From Phycisphaerae bacterium (GTDB lineage: Bacteria; Planctomycetota; Phycisphaerae; UBA1845), in the NCBI GenBank assembly GCA_013360585.1, contig JABWBH010000039.1, positions 1 to 45,535 of the forward strand: 45,535 nt of DNA, in the 5' to 3' direction. Positions within the stretch are counted from its first letter, which is position 1. Each line of letters starts with the position of its first letter. The position numbers were made by a program, and so were the translations under genes. The notes beneath the pieces were generated by a model. That model searched no databases. It was given only the letters and a program-made list of their open reading frames with translations, and was not told the origin of the DNA. Shown one piece after another: positions 16,639 to 26,680 of this stretch.

Positions 16639-19600
16639 TTACTTTCCGGCGGGCAACGCGCGGCGGCGGGCGAGGTAGAAGATCGACGGGTAAACCAGCA
16701 GTTCGAGGATGAAGCTGGTGAACATGCCTCCGATGAGGGGCGCGGCCATCCGGCGCATCGTGTCCGCTCCCGCGCCGACGGCCCACATCAGCGGGAGCAG
16801 GCCGATGAAGTCGGTGGCGACGGTCATCATTTTGGGACGGATGCGCATGACGGCGCCGTCGTGGATCGCGGTGAGGAGGTCGCGGCGGGTCTTGAGGCGG
16901 CCCTCGTCTTTGAAGCGGTCGTGGCTGGCGTGCAGGTACAGGAGCATGACCTGCCCGGTCTCGGCGTCCACGCCGGCCAGGGCGATCATCCCGATGACCA
17001 CCGCCAGCGAGAGATTGTAATCCAGCAGGTAGACGAACCAGACCGCTCCGACCAGCGAAAACGGAACCGCCAGCAGCACGACACAGGTCTGAAACCACGA
17101 CCGCATGTTGACGTACAACAGCAGCACGATGATCACCGCGGTCAGCGGGACGACGACCTTGAGTCGCGCCGCGGCGGCCTGGATGTACTCGTACTGTCCC
17201 GACCACGAGAGGCTGTATCCGGTGGGCAGCTCGACGGTCTCCGCGAGGCGCTGGCGCGCGGCGTTGATCCACCCGACGACATCGGTCGTCGAGGGATCAA
17301 CGTAGATCCAGACCGCTTTGCGGGAGTTCTCGCTGCGGATCATGTCCGGTCCGGGGTTGACGCGGATGTCGGCGAGCTGCGCGAGGGGGATCTGCGCACC
17401 GGAGGGCGCCGCCACGAGCGTCCGCCGCAGGTCCGGCAGGTTGTCGCGCAGCTCGCGCTTGTACCGAAGGTTGACCGGATAGCGCTCCAGCCCCTCGACG
17501 GTCCACGTGACGTTCATGCCCCCGATCGCGGAGAGGACGACTTCATGCACGTCGGCGACGGTCAGCCCGTAACGGGCGATCTCGTCGCGTTGGATCGTGA
17601 TGTCGAGGTACTTCCCGCCGAGCGTTTTTTCAGTGAAGGCGTTGCGCGTGCCCGGCAGGGTGAGCACTTCCGCCAGCACGCGGTCGCCGAGGTCCGCGAG
17701 CACTTCGAGGTCGTCGCCGGTGATCTTGATCCCGACGGGCGTCTTAATGCCGGTGCTGAGCATGTCGATGCGGGTGCGGATCGGCTGCGTCCAGGAATTC
17801 GTCAGGCCGGGGAAGCTGACGACTTCGTTCAAACCGAAGTGCCGCGTCCCCGCTTCTTCGTAACCGTTGACGAGTTCGTCCTCGTTGATCGGTCGCGCAC
17901 TGGGCCAGAAATACTCCAGTCCGGTCCAGCGGCGCACGCCCTCCGGGAGGAAGCGGTGCCAGCGCTCGAGGCGGCGCTGGCGCCACTTCGAGCGGTTGGG
18001 TTCGAGCATGATCGTCGTCTCGATCATGCTCATCGGGGCCGGGTCGGTGGCGGTGTCGGCGCGTCCGATCTTGCCGAACACGCGCTTCACCTCGGGGAAC
18101 GTGGCGATCAGCTTGTCGGTCTGCTGGAGGAGTTCGCGGGCCTTGGTGATGCTGACGCCGGGGTCGGTCGTGGGCATATAAAGGAGGTCGCCTTCCTCCA
18201 GCGGCGGCATGAACTCGCTGCCCATCCCGGGGAAGGCGTTGTCCAGCGCCGGCCAGCGATCGGCGACGCGGTCGCCGATCAGCGGAACCTTGCGCAGTCC
18301 GACGAGCGGGACGGCGGTGCTCAGGGTGATCAGCGCCGCCAGGGCGATCGTCAACCACGGAGCGGCGATCGAGAGGCGGAAGAAGGGATCGTACACGCGC
18401 TGCATCAGACGGCTGATCGGGTTGGCCTGCTCGTGAATGATCTTCTGGGGGAGCAGGAGCATTCCGGCGATGACGACCCAGCCGCCGGCGATCCAGGTCC
18501 GGTAGGGCTCCCACGCGCCGAAGCCCACCGGCGCCGCGTAGATCAGCGCCGCGGGGACGCCCATCGCGGCGACGGTCAGCAGGGTGTTCCTCCTCCAGCC
18601 CCAGCGCTTCGGCAACACGCGCGGCGTGATGAAAAGCACCATCAAGACCGGGATGACCGTCACCGCGAGCAGTGACCCCGCCGCCACCGCGAACGTTTTC
18701 GTGTATGCCAGCGGCTTGAACAACCGCCCGCTCTCCTCGCCCAGCGCGAACACCGGCAGGAAGCTCACCGTGATGATCAGCAGGCTGAAAAAGAGGGTGG
18801 GGCCGACTTCCTTGGCGGCGTCGATGATGACCTCGGCGCGGGGGCGCGGCTCGACGGGGCCGCCCGCCAGCGCCGCCTTGTGCAGGCGCTCCTCCTCGCG
18901 GTCCAGGTGTTTGTGCGCGTTCTCGACCATCACGACGGCGCTGTCCACCATCACGCCGATCGCAATCGCGATTCCGCCGAGGCTCATGATGTTGGCGTTG
19001 ATGCCGAGATCATTCATCACGATCAGGCTGATGAGCACGCCCGTCGGCACGACGAACATCGCCACCAGTTCGCTGCGCATGTGCAGCAGAAGGATGATGC
19101 ACACGAGTCCGACGACGAGCATCTCCTGGAGCAGCGCGATCGTCAGCGTGTCCACGGCGCGCTCGATCAGCCCGGAGCGGTCGTATTCGGTGACGACGTC
19201 CACGCCGGGAGGCAGCCCGGTCCGCAGTTCGTCAAGCTTCTCCTTGACGTCGCGGATGACTTGGCGGGCGTTTCCGCCGTGGCGCATGACGACGATGCCG
19301 CCGGCGACCTCGCCCTTCCCGTCGCTTTCGGCCACGCCGCGTCGCAGCTCCGGACCGATGACCACGTCGCACACGTCGCGGAGGTACACGGGCGTGCCCT
19401 GCGGATTCGCGCGAAGCACGATGCGGCGCAGATCCTCGACGGCCTGCTGCGCGCGGGCGCGCTGGAGCGGAACGCCGCTCTCGCGGGCGAGGCGCATCTG
19501 CTCGGGCGTGAGTCGGCCGAGGTATCCGCGGCTGCGGATCATGTACTCCGTCTCGGACATCTCGATCACGCTGCCGCCGACGTCGAGGTTCGAACGCTCG

Positions 19601-20406
19601 ACCGCCTCGCGCACGTCTTTCAGCGCGATGTCGTAGGCGAGAAGCCGGTCGGGATCGATGATGACCTGGTACTGCCGGACGAACCCGCCGACGGACGCGA
19701 CTTCGGCCACTCCGTCCACCGAGGTCAGCTCGTACCGCAGATACCAATCCTGAAGCCCGCGCAGTTCGGACAGGTCGTATTCCGCTTGAACGAGCGGCGT
19801 TCGCCCGTCAAAGGGGCAAAGACCGGGGCCGTCGAACATCCGCACGCGCTCGAGGCGTTCCCGGATCGGCGCCGGGGCGTCTTTCCGCGAGGCGTACCAC
19901 GTGACGGGGTCGCCCGTCGCTGCCGGATCGTGGTACATGCCGTCCGGGTGTTGCGGGCAGTGCCAGCCGTTGCGCAGCGAGTATTCGTAGACCCAGCCGA
20001 CGCCCGTCGCGTCCGGTCCGATGCGCGGCGTGACGCCGGCGGGGAGGCGACCGGACACGTAGTTGAGATATTCCAGCACGCGCGACCGCGCCCAGTAAAG
20101 GTCCGTCCCGTCCTCGAACACAACGTAAACAAAAGACACGCCGAACATCGACTGCCCGCGCACCGTCCGGGCGTGCGGCACGGCCGTCATCGCCGTCGTC
20201 AGCGGGTAGGTGATCTGATCCTCAATGACTTCGGGCGACTGCTCCGGCCAGTCTGTCACGATGATGACCTGCACGTCGGAGAGATCGGGGATCGCGTCGA
20301 GGCGGATGTTCGTCACGGCGCGCAGCCCCGCGAGGATGACGAACCCCGTCAGCAGGAGCACGAGCAGGCGGTTGCGGGCGCAGAGGTCGATGAGTTTCGG
20401 AATCAT
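16639..20406 (-). CDS. cusA: CusA/CzcA-type heavy-metal RND efflux pump
   Basis: 1255 residues, longer than the usual 1040-1050. It is a proton-driven inner-membrane pump exporting Cu/Ag or Co/Zn/Cd. Typical features: the first membrane helix with the DAIPDLSDVQVI segment, the QITYPLTTAMTAVPH porter region, helix 4 GGIAIAIGVMVDSAVVMVENAHKHL, and a C-terminal set of helices (LLYVNMRSWFQTC, GVDAETGQVMLLYLHASHD). An insertion at about residues 146-209 in the first porter subdomain carries WHCPQHPDG and GLCPFDGRTPL, which looks like an extra heavy-metal-binding ribbon. Further length comes from an expanded segment before the second porter half (about residues 590-690). It is the last gene of the four-gene operon, 63 bp after the metal-binding protein. 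Substrate choice between Cu/Ag and divalent metals is inferred from the neighbours. Confidence 0.92.
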   Translation of the reverse strand: MIPKLIDLCARNRLLVLLLTGFVILAGLRAVTNIRLDAIPDLSDVQVIIVTDWPEQSPEVIEDQITYPLTTAMTAVPHARTVRGQSMFGVSFVYVVFEDGTDLYWARSRVLEYLNYVSGRLPAGVTPRIGPDATGVGWVYEYSLRNGWHCPQHPDGMYHDPAATGDPVTWYASRKDAPAPIRERLERVRMFDGPGLCPFDGRTPLVQAEYDLSELRGLQDWYLRYELTSVDGVAEVASVGGFVRQYQVIIDPDRLLAYDIALKDVREAVERSNLDVGGSVIEMSETEYMIRSRGYLGRLTPEQMRLARESGVPLQRARAQQAVEDLRRIVLRANPQGTPVYLRDVCDVVIGPELRRGVAESDGKGEVAGGIVVMRHGGNARQVIRDVKEKLDELRTGLPPGVDVVTEYDRSGLIERAVDTLTIALLQEMLVVGLVCIILLLHMRSELVAMFVVPTGVLISLIVMNDLGINANIMSLGGIAIAIGVMVDSAVVMVENAHKHLDREEERLHKAALAGGPVEPRPRAEVIIDAAKEVGPTLFFSLLIITVSFLPVFALGEESGRLFKPLAYTKTFAVAAGSLLAVTVIPVLMVLFITPRVLPKRWGWRRNTLLTVAAMGVPAALIYAAPVGFGAWEPYRTWIAGGWVVIAGMLLLPQKIIHEQANPISRLMQRVYDPFFRLSIAAPWLTIALAALITLSTAVPLVGLRKVPLIGDRVADRWPALDNAFPGMGSEFMPPLEEGDLLYMPTTDPGVSITKARELLQQTDKLIATFPEVKRVFGKIGRADTATDPAPMSMIETTIMLEPNRSKWRQRRLERWHRFLPEGVRRWTGLEYFWPSARPINEDELVNGYEEAGTRHFGLNEVVSFPGLTNSWTQPIRTRIDMLSTGIKTPVGIKITGDDLEVLADLGDRVLAEVLTLPGTRNAFTEKTLGGKYLDITIQRDEIARYGLTVADVHEVVLSAIGGMNVTWTVEGLERYPVNLRYKRELRDNLPDLRRTLVAAPSGAQIPLAQLADIRVNPGPDMIRSENSRKAVWIYVDPSTTDVVGWINAARQRLAETVELPTGYSLSWSGQYEYIQAAAARLKVVVPLTAVIIVLLLYVNMRSWFQTCVVLLAVPFSLVGAVWFVYLLDYNLSLAVVIGMIALAGVDAETGQVMLLYLHASHDRFKDEGRLKTRRDLLTAIHDGAVMRIRPKMMTVATDFIGLLPLMWAVGAGADTMRRMAAPLIGGMFTSFILELLVYPSIFYLARRRALPAGK

Positions 20407-20469
20407 CCGGGTGTTCTTCGTTTACGCGGGCCGCGACCGGTCGGCCAGCCAGGCCATCCGACGCGAGTC

Positions 20470-21903
20470 TTATTTCCTTCCCCTCGGTTCGCCGCACTTG
20501 AGCATCTTGAACCCGTAGTAGGGGTTGCTCAGCGAGGCGTGGTCCTGAATCCAGTCCCCCTTGGTCATCGGGCAGTGAAAGACATACAGGTCGGGGAAGC
20601 GCCGGCGGTCCGGACGAACGTGTCCGACGACCACGGTCATCGCGTTGCTGAGGGCGACGAACGTGACGCGATCGGTTTCGAGATTCTGCCCGGTGGTTCT
20701 CAACGCCGCCTCGTGAAGCGCCCGCAGAGCGTTGACGAATTCAACCGGGTATCCGGCGTCCGGCGCGTCTGCAAGCTTCATCGCCTCCTCGGACGCCGCC
20801 GCAACCCCGAGCGCGTGAAGGGCGACCTCGCGCGTCGTGTCCGAGGCGAAGCGCCGCCCGAGCTCGAGGTAGTGCTCGGTGATGAAGTCGACCTGTGTCT
20901 GCATCGCCGCCGACGGCGTTCCGGGACGGGCGACTTCGTCGGCGCGCACGAGCTTCATGCCGCACGTGGAGCATGTCGCGGGGGCGGCCGCGGTCACATC
21001 CGCATGCATCGGGCAGACGTAGGCTTCGCCGCCGGCGGACGGCGGCGGTGCGCGGTCCGAGAGCGCTGAGGCCCAGGACACGTCGGAAATCGGCTTGAGC
21101 TTCATGCCGCACTCCGGGCAGCGCTCCGCGTCGGTGGCGGCGAAGTGATTGCACTCCTGCATCGGACACGTGAACTTCGCATCGGGAGGGATGACCGTCG
21201 GCGCAGGTGCGGTCGCAGCCGCAACCGACACGTCGATCAAGTCGGCGGCGCAGACCGGACAGTTGCCCGCGCGACCGCTGCCGACCGCCGGATGCTCACG
21301 ACAGGTCCAGCCGCTGGTTCGGGCCTGCGGCCCCGGCGGGGGAGGATTCTTCGCCGACATCGCGTCGGAAAGCCACGGTCCCTTGTACGCCGCCAGCGCT
21401 CGCCCGTCGTGCGGACATGCGCCCGCTGCGCCTCGCACGACCGTCGCGTGTGCTGCGTCCGGACAGGTGTACATGACCCGGAAGGGTTCAAGCTTTCGTC
21501 GGCAGCGCGGACAATCGCGCTCGGACTTCGAGAAGACCTGAAGGTGGTCGGGGCAGGTGAAGGCGATCTCGCCGCCGCCGGCCGCGCGGCGCGCCCGCAC
21601 CCACGTCAGCTCCTCCGCCGGATCCAGTTTCATCCCGCACCAGGGACAGTCCCCCGGTTCAAGCGAAAAATACGCGCCCTGTCGCGCGGGGTCCGTTTCA
21701 TCCGGATGTGCGTCCATCGGACAGGCGTAGCGCGCCTCGTCCAGACCGACCTCCGGCGACGGAGGCGTTGAATCCTGACCCCGCACCGCCGCGCCACATA
21801 CGATCGCAGACGTGGCGGTGGAAGTCGTCAGCGAGGATGCGGCGAACACCGTTGCGACGAGCCGCGGGATCGGGCGGAGTATTTCCGACGTTTTCCTGAA
21901 CAT
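20470..21903 (-). CDS. Periplasmic protein with six heavy-metal-binding ribbons and a DUF3347 domain
   Basis: 477 residues with an N-terminal signal or anchor. Six repeats of the heavy-metal-binding ribbon (CPMHP...PGxCPxCGMxL pattern) occur at about residues 59-94, 115-140, 145-172, 199-224, 244-271 and 295-321. Repeats 1, 5 and 6 keep CGMKL; 2, 3 and 4 are altered (CRRKL, CPHDGRAL, CAADL). The last 140 residues match DUF3347, ending FHCPMTKGDWIQDHASL then NPYYGFKMLKCGE; that domain occurs in copper-resistance proteins. It lies between the adaptor and the pump genes and probably buffers or hands over copper in the periplasm. It follows the adaptor by 21 bp, with AGGGAG before its ATG. Confidence 0.85.
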   Translation of the reverse strand: MFRKTSEILRPIPRLVATVFAASSLTTSTATSAIVCGAAVRGQDSTPPSPEVGLDEARYACPMDAHPDETDPARQGAYFSLEPGDCPWCGMKLDPAEELTWVRARRAAGGGEIAFTCPDHLQVFSKSERDCPRCRRKLEPFRVMYTCPDAAHATVVRGAAGACPHDGRALAAYKGPWLSDAMSAKNPPPPGPQARTSGWTCREHPAVGSGRAGNCPVCAADLIDVSVAAATAPAPTVIPPDAKFTCPMQECNHFAATDAERCPECGMKLKPISDVSWASALSDRAPPPSAGGEAYVCPMHADVTAAAPATCSTCGMKLVRADEVARPGTPSAAMQTQVDFITEHYLELGRRFASDTTREVALHALGVAAASEEAMKLADAPDAGYPVEFVNALRALHEAALRTTGQNLETDRVTFVALSNAMTVVVGHVRPDRRRFPDLYVFHCPMTKGDWIQDHASLSNPYYGFKMLKCGEPRGRK

Positions 21904-21924
21904 GATCGGACTCCCTGAACGTCA

Positions 21925-23403
21925 GTGACCGTGTCCGGAAGACGGAACCGGACGAGGGGTCGCTTCCGCCGCGGCGTCGTTCGAAGGGGCGGACGCCTTG
22001 GCGATCGCCTCTTTCAGGCGGCTTTCCGTGTCGAGAAGAAACTGACCGCTGGTGACGACGCGCTCGCCCTCGTCGAGTCCGAAGACGACCTCGACCTGTC
22101 CGTCCTCCAGATCGACGCCGAGTTGAACCTCGCGCGGTTTGAACTTCCCCCCCCCCGCGTCGACGAACGCAACGTTGCGCCGACCGGAGTCGATGTACGC
22201 CTCGCGCGGGATGACCAGCGCCTCACGCCCGAGATCGACGTGGAGCGTCACGCCGGCATACATGCCGGGTTTCAGCTCCAGCGTCGGATTGTCGAACTCG
22301 AGGCGGACCTTGATGACACGGGTCTGCGTTTCCAGATAAGGGTAAACGTAAACGACGTGCCCGACGAATTCCCGGTCCGGAACATAAGGCAGCGACATCC
22401 GCGCCTCCTGCCCGACGCGCACCCACGGCAACTGATACTCGTACACGTCGACATACACCCAGACCTTCGAGAGGTCGGCGATCGTGTAAAGACGCGCGTC
22501 CGGCGTGATGTAGGCGCCCTCCAGAACCGATTTCTCCGTCACAATCCCGCGCGACGGAGAGAAGATCGTCATCGTCTTGCGGATTTCCTTCGTGTGCTCC
22601 AGTTCCGCGATCTGCGCGTCCGAGACGTCGAGGTAGCGCAGTTGCACCCGGGCGGAATCCGCCAGCCGGCGCGCCTCCGCCAGCGCCTCGGGCATCGGGC
22701 TGCCCGCGAGACGCTCCACCCCGCGCAGCGCCGCGACGTATTCCTCCTGCGCCGAATAAAGCCGCGGGGCGTACACGTCGAACAACGCGTCGCCGCGCTC
22801 GACCGGCGCGCCGGTCTGATCCACGTGCAACCGCTCGATCCAGCCGTCGAACTTCGTGTTGACGTAGGCGACCGCCTGCTCGTTGTAGTCCACGCGGCCG
22901 ACGGTGCGTAACGTCGTGCGCAGGGAGCCGCGCCGCACCAGCACCGTCCGCACGCCCATGTTCTGCACAACCACCGGGTCGATCCGGACCGTCGGACCCG
23001 CCGACACCTCGCCTTCCGGCGCATACACCGGCACAAGGTTCATTCCCCGCGGATCCTGCCCGGGGCGATCCGAGACAAAATCCGCAAGCACCGGACTGCG
23101 CCAGTAAATCACCTTCCGCTCCAGTCCCGCGTCGACGTCCGTCTCTGCCCCGGCCTTGACCGGGGTGAGCTTCATGTGACAGATCGGGCAGTCGCCAGGC
23201 TGCTTTTCGATCACCGTCGGATGCATGCCGCAGGTGTAAAGCTGAGCAACGTCGCCTTCCGCGCCCGAATTTCCGGCCGGACCGAAAGACGGCCCGCTGG
23301 ATACGTAGGCGGCGTACCAACCGATCGCGCCCCCGAGCGCCAGGCACGCAACCCCGACGAGAACGACCGTCAATGCTCGACCGCGGCGCCGGTGTCGGGT
23401 CAC
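21925..23403 (-). CDS. cusB: CusB-type RND periplasmic adaptor (membrane fusion protein)
   Basis: 493 residues. An N-terminal anchor helix (LTVVLVGVACLALGGAIGWYAA) is followed by one heavy-metal-binding ribbon at about residues 56-82 (YTCGMHPTV, GDCPICHMKL). Then come the HlyD-type barrel-sandwich and hairpin regions (DPVVVQNMGVRTVLV, NTKFDGWIERLHVDQTG, RLYSAQEEYVAAL) and beta-barrel and proximal domains (IADLSKVWVYVDVYE, KPGMYAGVTLHV). The His-rich end GHGH may also bind metal. Adaptors join the inner-membrane pump to the outer-membrane channel. Its start overlaps the stop of the channel gene by four bases, indicating translational coupling. Confidence 0.93.
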
Positions 23404-24953
23404 GGCTGGGCCTCCAGTTCCGCGACGCCCGCGCCGGCGGCTTCCTCAAGGTCCGCCAGCGCCGTCTCCAACTCGGCGATCGAGCGGTGATACTGAACCG
23501 TAAACGCCAGCCACTTCCGCCAGCTTTCGATGACCGCCGGGAAGTCGCCCTTGCCGCCGCCCGAATATGCGGCGCGGGAGACCTCGTACGCCTGCCGTGC
23601 CTGCGGAATGATCGTGTTCGCAAAAAGCGCGACCAGCTCCTGCTTCGCGGCGACGGCGGACAGCGAGGTCGCAATGCGCGACGCCACGCGATGGCGCTCC
23701 GCCGCCAGTTCGTGCTGCGACGCCGCCAGCCGGCTGCGCGCCTCCGCAATCCCACCCTCGATCCGCCCGCGCCAGATCGGCAGGTTGATCCCCGCGACGA
23801 TCGCCCACATGTCCATCCCTCGCTCGCTCATGCGGTCCACCTCGGGGATCATGCCGGTCTGCGGATCCGGCAGGACGCGCATCGCCTCGCGGTCCCGCTG
23901 GTACATCCACTCAATGCCGAACTTCAGGTCCGGCCACGACGCCAGCTCCGCCGCCCGCACGGCATGACGATCGCGCTCGATCTGACGCTGCAACCGAAGC
24001 AGAACCGGATTGAACCGATCCGCCTGCGCCAGGACGCGCTCACGATCAACGCGCGCCGTGCGCGGCGTGAGGTTGATCAGCGCCGGAAGATCGGTTCCGG
24101 CAGGACGGGCCGTGAGGCGGTTCAGGTCGGCGGTCGCCTCGGTCCGCTCGCGGCGAAGATCGATCACCTCGCTGTCCAACGCATAAAGCTCGACCTGTGC
24201 CCGCAGGATGTCGTCCTGCGACCGTCTCCCCGCGGCGACTTCCGCATGAGCGACGTCGATCAAGCCCCGAAGCAGCTCGCGGTTGGCGAGATTCGTCTCG
24301 ATCGTGCGGTCGAGAATGTAAGCTCGGGAGTACGCTCGCCGGACTTCCGCCGCGACTTCGCGGCGCATGCGCTCGGCGTCGTGCAGCGCTATCCACGCTT
24401 CCTCCAGCGCGACCCGACCGGCGCGGTCCAGCTTCTCCGGAAGCGGAAGCGACATCATCACGCTGAGGATGAAATAATTGCTGCCGTCCGCGTACTGCGC
24501 GGGTTCCGGAAGCGTGCGCGTCAGCAACTCCGGATCGGGAGGCGCGGAGGCCTGCGGAATTTTCGCCAGCGCGGCGCGCACGGACTCGTCCGCCGCCCGG
24601 ATTGCCGGGTTGTCGCGCAAGGCGATGGCGACCAGCGAATCCAGCGCAGCCGGCTCCTCAGCGGAGCGTCCCGCGGCATCCGGCGCGATCGAAACCGGCG
24701 CCGGTTCGGAAGCGTTCATGCCGGCGTTGTCGGGTTCTTCAGCAAACGTGCGCGTTTCTGAATTCCCGGGAGCGTTCAGACGGGCGAGGGCGTCACGAAC
24801 CCGACGGGATTCCGCCGCGTGACCGGAACACCCAGCCAGCAACGCCAGCAGGAGGGTCGCGCCAACGAGCGGCTCCGCTTCGCGCGTTCGTCGGCGACGT
24901 TGTTGCGGCTTGTCGTCGCGTAGCATCAGAAACGATTCTCGGTCTTTCGGCAT
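23400..24953 (-). CDS. cusC: CusC/TolC-type outer-membrane efflux lipoprotein
   Basis: 517 residues from the ATG at 24953; starts at 25007 and 24926 are also open. A hydrophobic segment ends in LLALLAGCSG, a lipobox with the acylated Cys. The mature part holds two outer-membrane-efflux repeats rich in helical Ala, Arg and Glu (ALEEAWIALHDAERMRREVA, SRAAYSGGGKGDFPAVIESWRKW). The trimer forms the exit duct for the pump encoded downstream. It is the first gene of the operon cusC, cusB, metal-binding protein, cusA, all minus strand. The divergent phosphodiesterase gene starts about 220 bp away, so that interval should contain the metal-responsive promoter. No regulator gene is adjacent. Confidence 0.9.
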   Translation of the reverse strand: MPKDRESFLMLRDDKPQQRRRRTREAEPLVGATLLLALLAGCSGHAAESRRVRDALARLNAPGNSETRTFAEEPDNAGMNASEPAPVSIAPDAAGRSAEEPAALDSLVAIALRDNPAIRAADESVRAALAKIPQASAPPDPELLTRTLPEPAQYADGSNYFILSVMMSLPLPEKLDRAGRVALEEAWIALHDAERMRREVAAEVRRAYSRAYILDRTIETNLANRELLRGLIDVAHAEVAAGRRSQDDILRAQVELYALDSEVIDLRRERTEATADLNRLTARPAGTDLPALINLTPRTARVDRERVLAQADRFNPVLLRLQRQIERDRHAVRAAELASWPDLKFGIEWMYQRDREAMRVLPDPQTGMIPEVDRMSERGMDMWAIVAGINLPIWRGRIEGGIAEARSRLAASQHELAAERHRVASRIATSLSAVAAKQELVALFANTIIPQARQAYEVSRAAYSGGGKGDFPAVIESWRKWLAFTVQYHRSIAELETALADLEEAAGAGVAELEAQP

Positions 24954-25173
24954 CGGTTGCGCGTCAGTCCCCGATTCCCGAGGCGGCGTCGAGCCGCTCC
25001 GAGTCACGCTCGTTGGATGCGCGATGGCGGCGACTTCTTCCCCGAGGTTTGTGTCGCCGGGCGATTGTGGGAAGATCGTTGCGGGGGTCGTCCGGCGGAA
25101 GTAGGGTGGTTTCGGGCCGACGCCCGATCCGGTCCTGAACTACGCGGGGCATCACGTGAACGTCGGATGCGGC

Positions 25174-26640
25174 ATGACAACCGGTATGCGGATGCGGCTG
25201 ATCTGCGCCGCCACGGCGTTGCTGGCGACGACAGCCGGATGCGGTAAGCGCGGCGCTGAACCGGCTGCGCCGACCTCGCCCCCCCTTCCCCCGGTTCAAG
25301 GCGCGCCGGAACCAACGCCGAAACCCGAAGAACGCCCCGCCTTCCTCGATCTTCCGGAGCGGACGGTTCCGGGGCGTGTGTTCATCATTGCGATCGACGG
25401 CGCCAGTTGGGACGTTTTTGATCAGGTGCTGGAAACCGGCCTGATGCCCAACCTCGGAAGGATCGTCGCCCAGGGGTCGCGGACTGCGCTGGAATCGATG
25501 GATCCCACGGCGTCGGCGATCCTCTGGACGACGATCGCGACCGGTCGGAAACCGAAGCACCACGGCGTTCACGGCTTCGTCGTCAAGACTCCCGAGGGCA
25601 GGACGGTCCCCGTCAGCAGCACGGTGCGGCGCGTGCGGGCGATGTGGAACATCGCCAGCGAGGCCGGCGTCAGCGTGGGGTTCATCAGTTGGTGGGTGAC
25701 GTGGCCGGCCGAACCAGTGCGGGGGTTCATGTGCTCAGATTACACGTGGCCGCTCAAGAAGGACGAAGCGGGCTTCGCCACCGGCGCCGACGCGGACCTG
25801 GATCTGCCGCAGCGCACGTATCCGCCGGACCTGATGAAGGCGTTGGAGCGCTTCATCAAGACCGAAGACCGCCTCAGTCCGGCGGAACTCGCCTCGCTGG
25901 AGCTTCAGGCGGTGCGCAACATCAAGAGCTACGCCGTCCGCGACATCCTGCTCAAGGACGTCTCGGTCGGAAACATGTCGGCCTACCTGCTTGAGCGGTA
26001 CAAGCCTTCGCTCGTGGGCGTGTATTTCGACGGATACGACGCCTTCTGTCACCTGTACTGGCCGGAGTACCGCCGCGTTCTCTCGACGCGCGCCGAAGGA
26101 GGGGAGGCGGCGGTGAGGCAACTGGACCCGACGGTGCAGGCGCTGGGCCGCTCGATCGAGAGCCATCTCGCGAGGATCGACATCGACATCGGCTCGATCC
26201 TGCAACGGACCGGACCGAACGACACGGTGCTGGTGATTTCCGATCACGGCTTCGGCGACAACCCCGGTCGGGCGCCGATCCAGCGGACGTATGACGACTG
26301 GATTCAGCCGCCGTTCTGGCATCACCGTCAGGGCATCCTTGCGGCGAGCGGCGGTCCGATCCGAAAAGGGCAGGACGGCGTCGCTGCGACGATCACGGAC
26401 ATCGCCCCGACCGTCCTCGCGCTTCTGGGGCTTCCGGTCGGGAAGGACATGGACGGGCGCGTCTTGACGGAGCTGCTCACGCCGGAGTTTCTCGCGCAGC
26501 ATCCGGTGCGCTTCGTGGACACCTACGACCCTGCGCCGCGCGTTTCCGCTCCGGTGGAGAGCGCGTATGACGAGGGGATGAAGAACCGCCTCAAGGCCCT
26601 GGGCTACATCGAGGACGCGGACGAGGATGACGAGGAGTGA
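25174..26640 (+). CDS. Alkaline phosphatase-superfamily phosphodiesterase, lipoprotein
   Basis: 488 residues from ATG 25174; GTG 25156 and ATGs at 25186 and 25192 are alternatives, as none has a strong ribosome site. The signal ends in LLATTAGCGK, a lipobox. After a Pro-rich linker the catalytic domain starts with VFIIAIDGASWDVFD, where the Asp and the PTASAILWTTIATGRKPKHHGVHGF region supply the metal ligands and nucleophile region of the type I phosphodiesterase/nucleotide pyrophosphatase family. The later VISDHGFGDN and PPFWHHRQG segments give further ligands (DH, H). It probably hydrolyses phosphodiester or phosphoester bonds outside the cytoplasm; the substrate is unknown. The acidic tail EDADEDDEE is unusual. 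Confidence 0.85.
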   Translation: MTTGMRMRLICAATALLATTAGCGKRGAEPAAPTSPPLPPVQGAPEPTPKPEERPAFLDLPERTVPGRVFIIAIDGASWDVFDQVLETGLMPNLGRIVAQGSRTALESMDPTASAILWTTIATGRKPKHHGVHGFVVKTPEGRTVPVSSTVRRVRAMWNIASEAGVSVGFISWWVTWPAEPVRGFMCSDYTWPLKKDEAGFATGADADLDLPQRTYPPDLMKALERFIKTEDRLSPAELASLELQAVRNIKSYAVRDILLKDVSVGNMSAYLLERYKPSLVGVYFDGYDAFCHLYWPEYRRVLSTRAEGGEAAVRQLDPTVQALGRSIESHLARIDIDIGSILQRTGPNDTVLVISDHGFGDNPGRAPIQRTYDDWIQPPFWHHRQGILAASGGPIRKGQDGVAATITDIAPTVLALLGLPVGKDMDGRVLTELLTPEFLAQHPVRFVDTYDPAPRVSAPVESAYDEGMKNRLKALGYIEDADEDDEE

Positions 26641-26680
26641 CGCGTAGCCGCTCGCGCGTTTGTTTCGCAGGAGATAGGCT

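Noticed and set aside
16621-21069. Two long plus-strand frames (684 and 729 codons) opposite the pump and metal-binding genes
   Set aside because: Antisense shadows of cusA and its neighbour; the opposite strand encodes clear RND and ribbon motifs.
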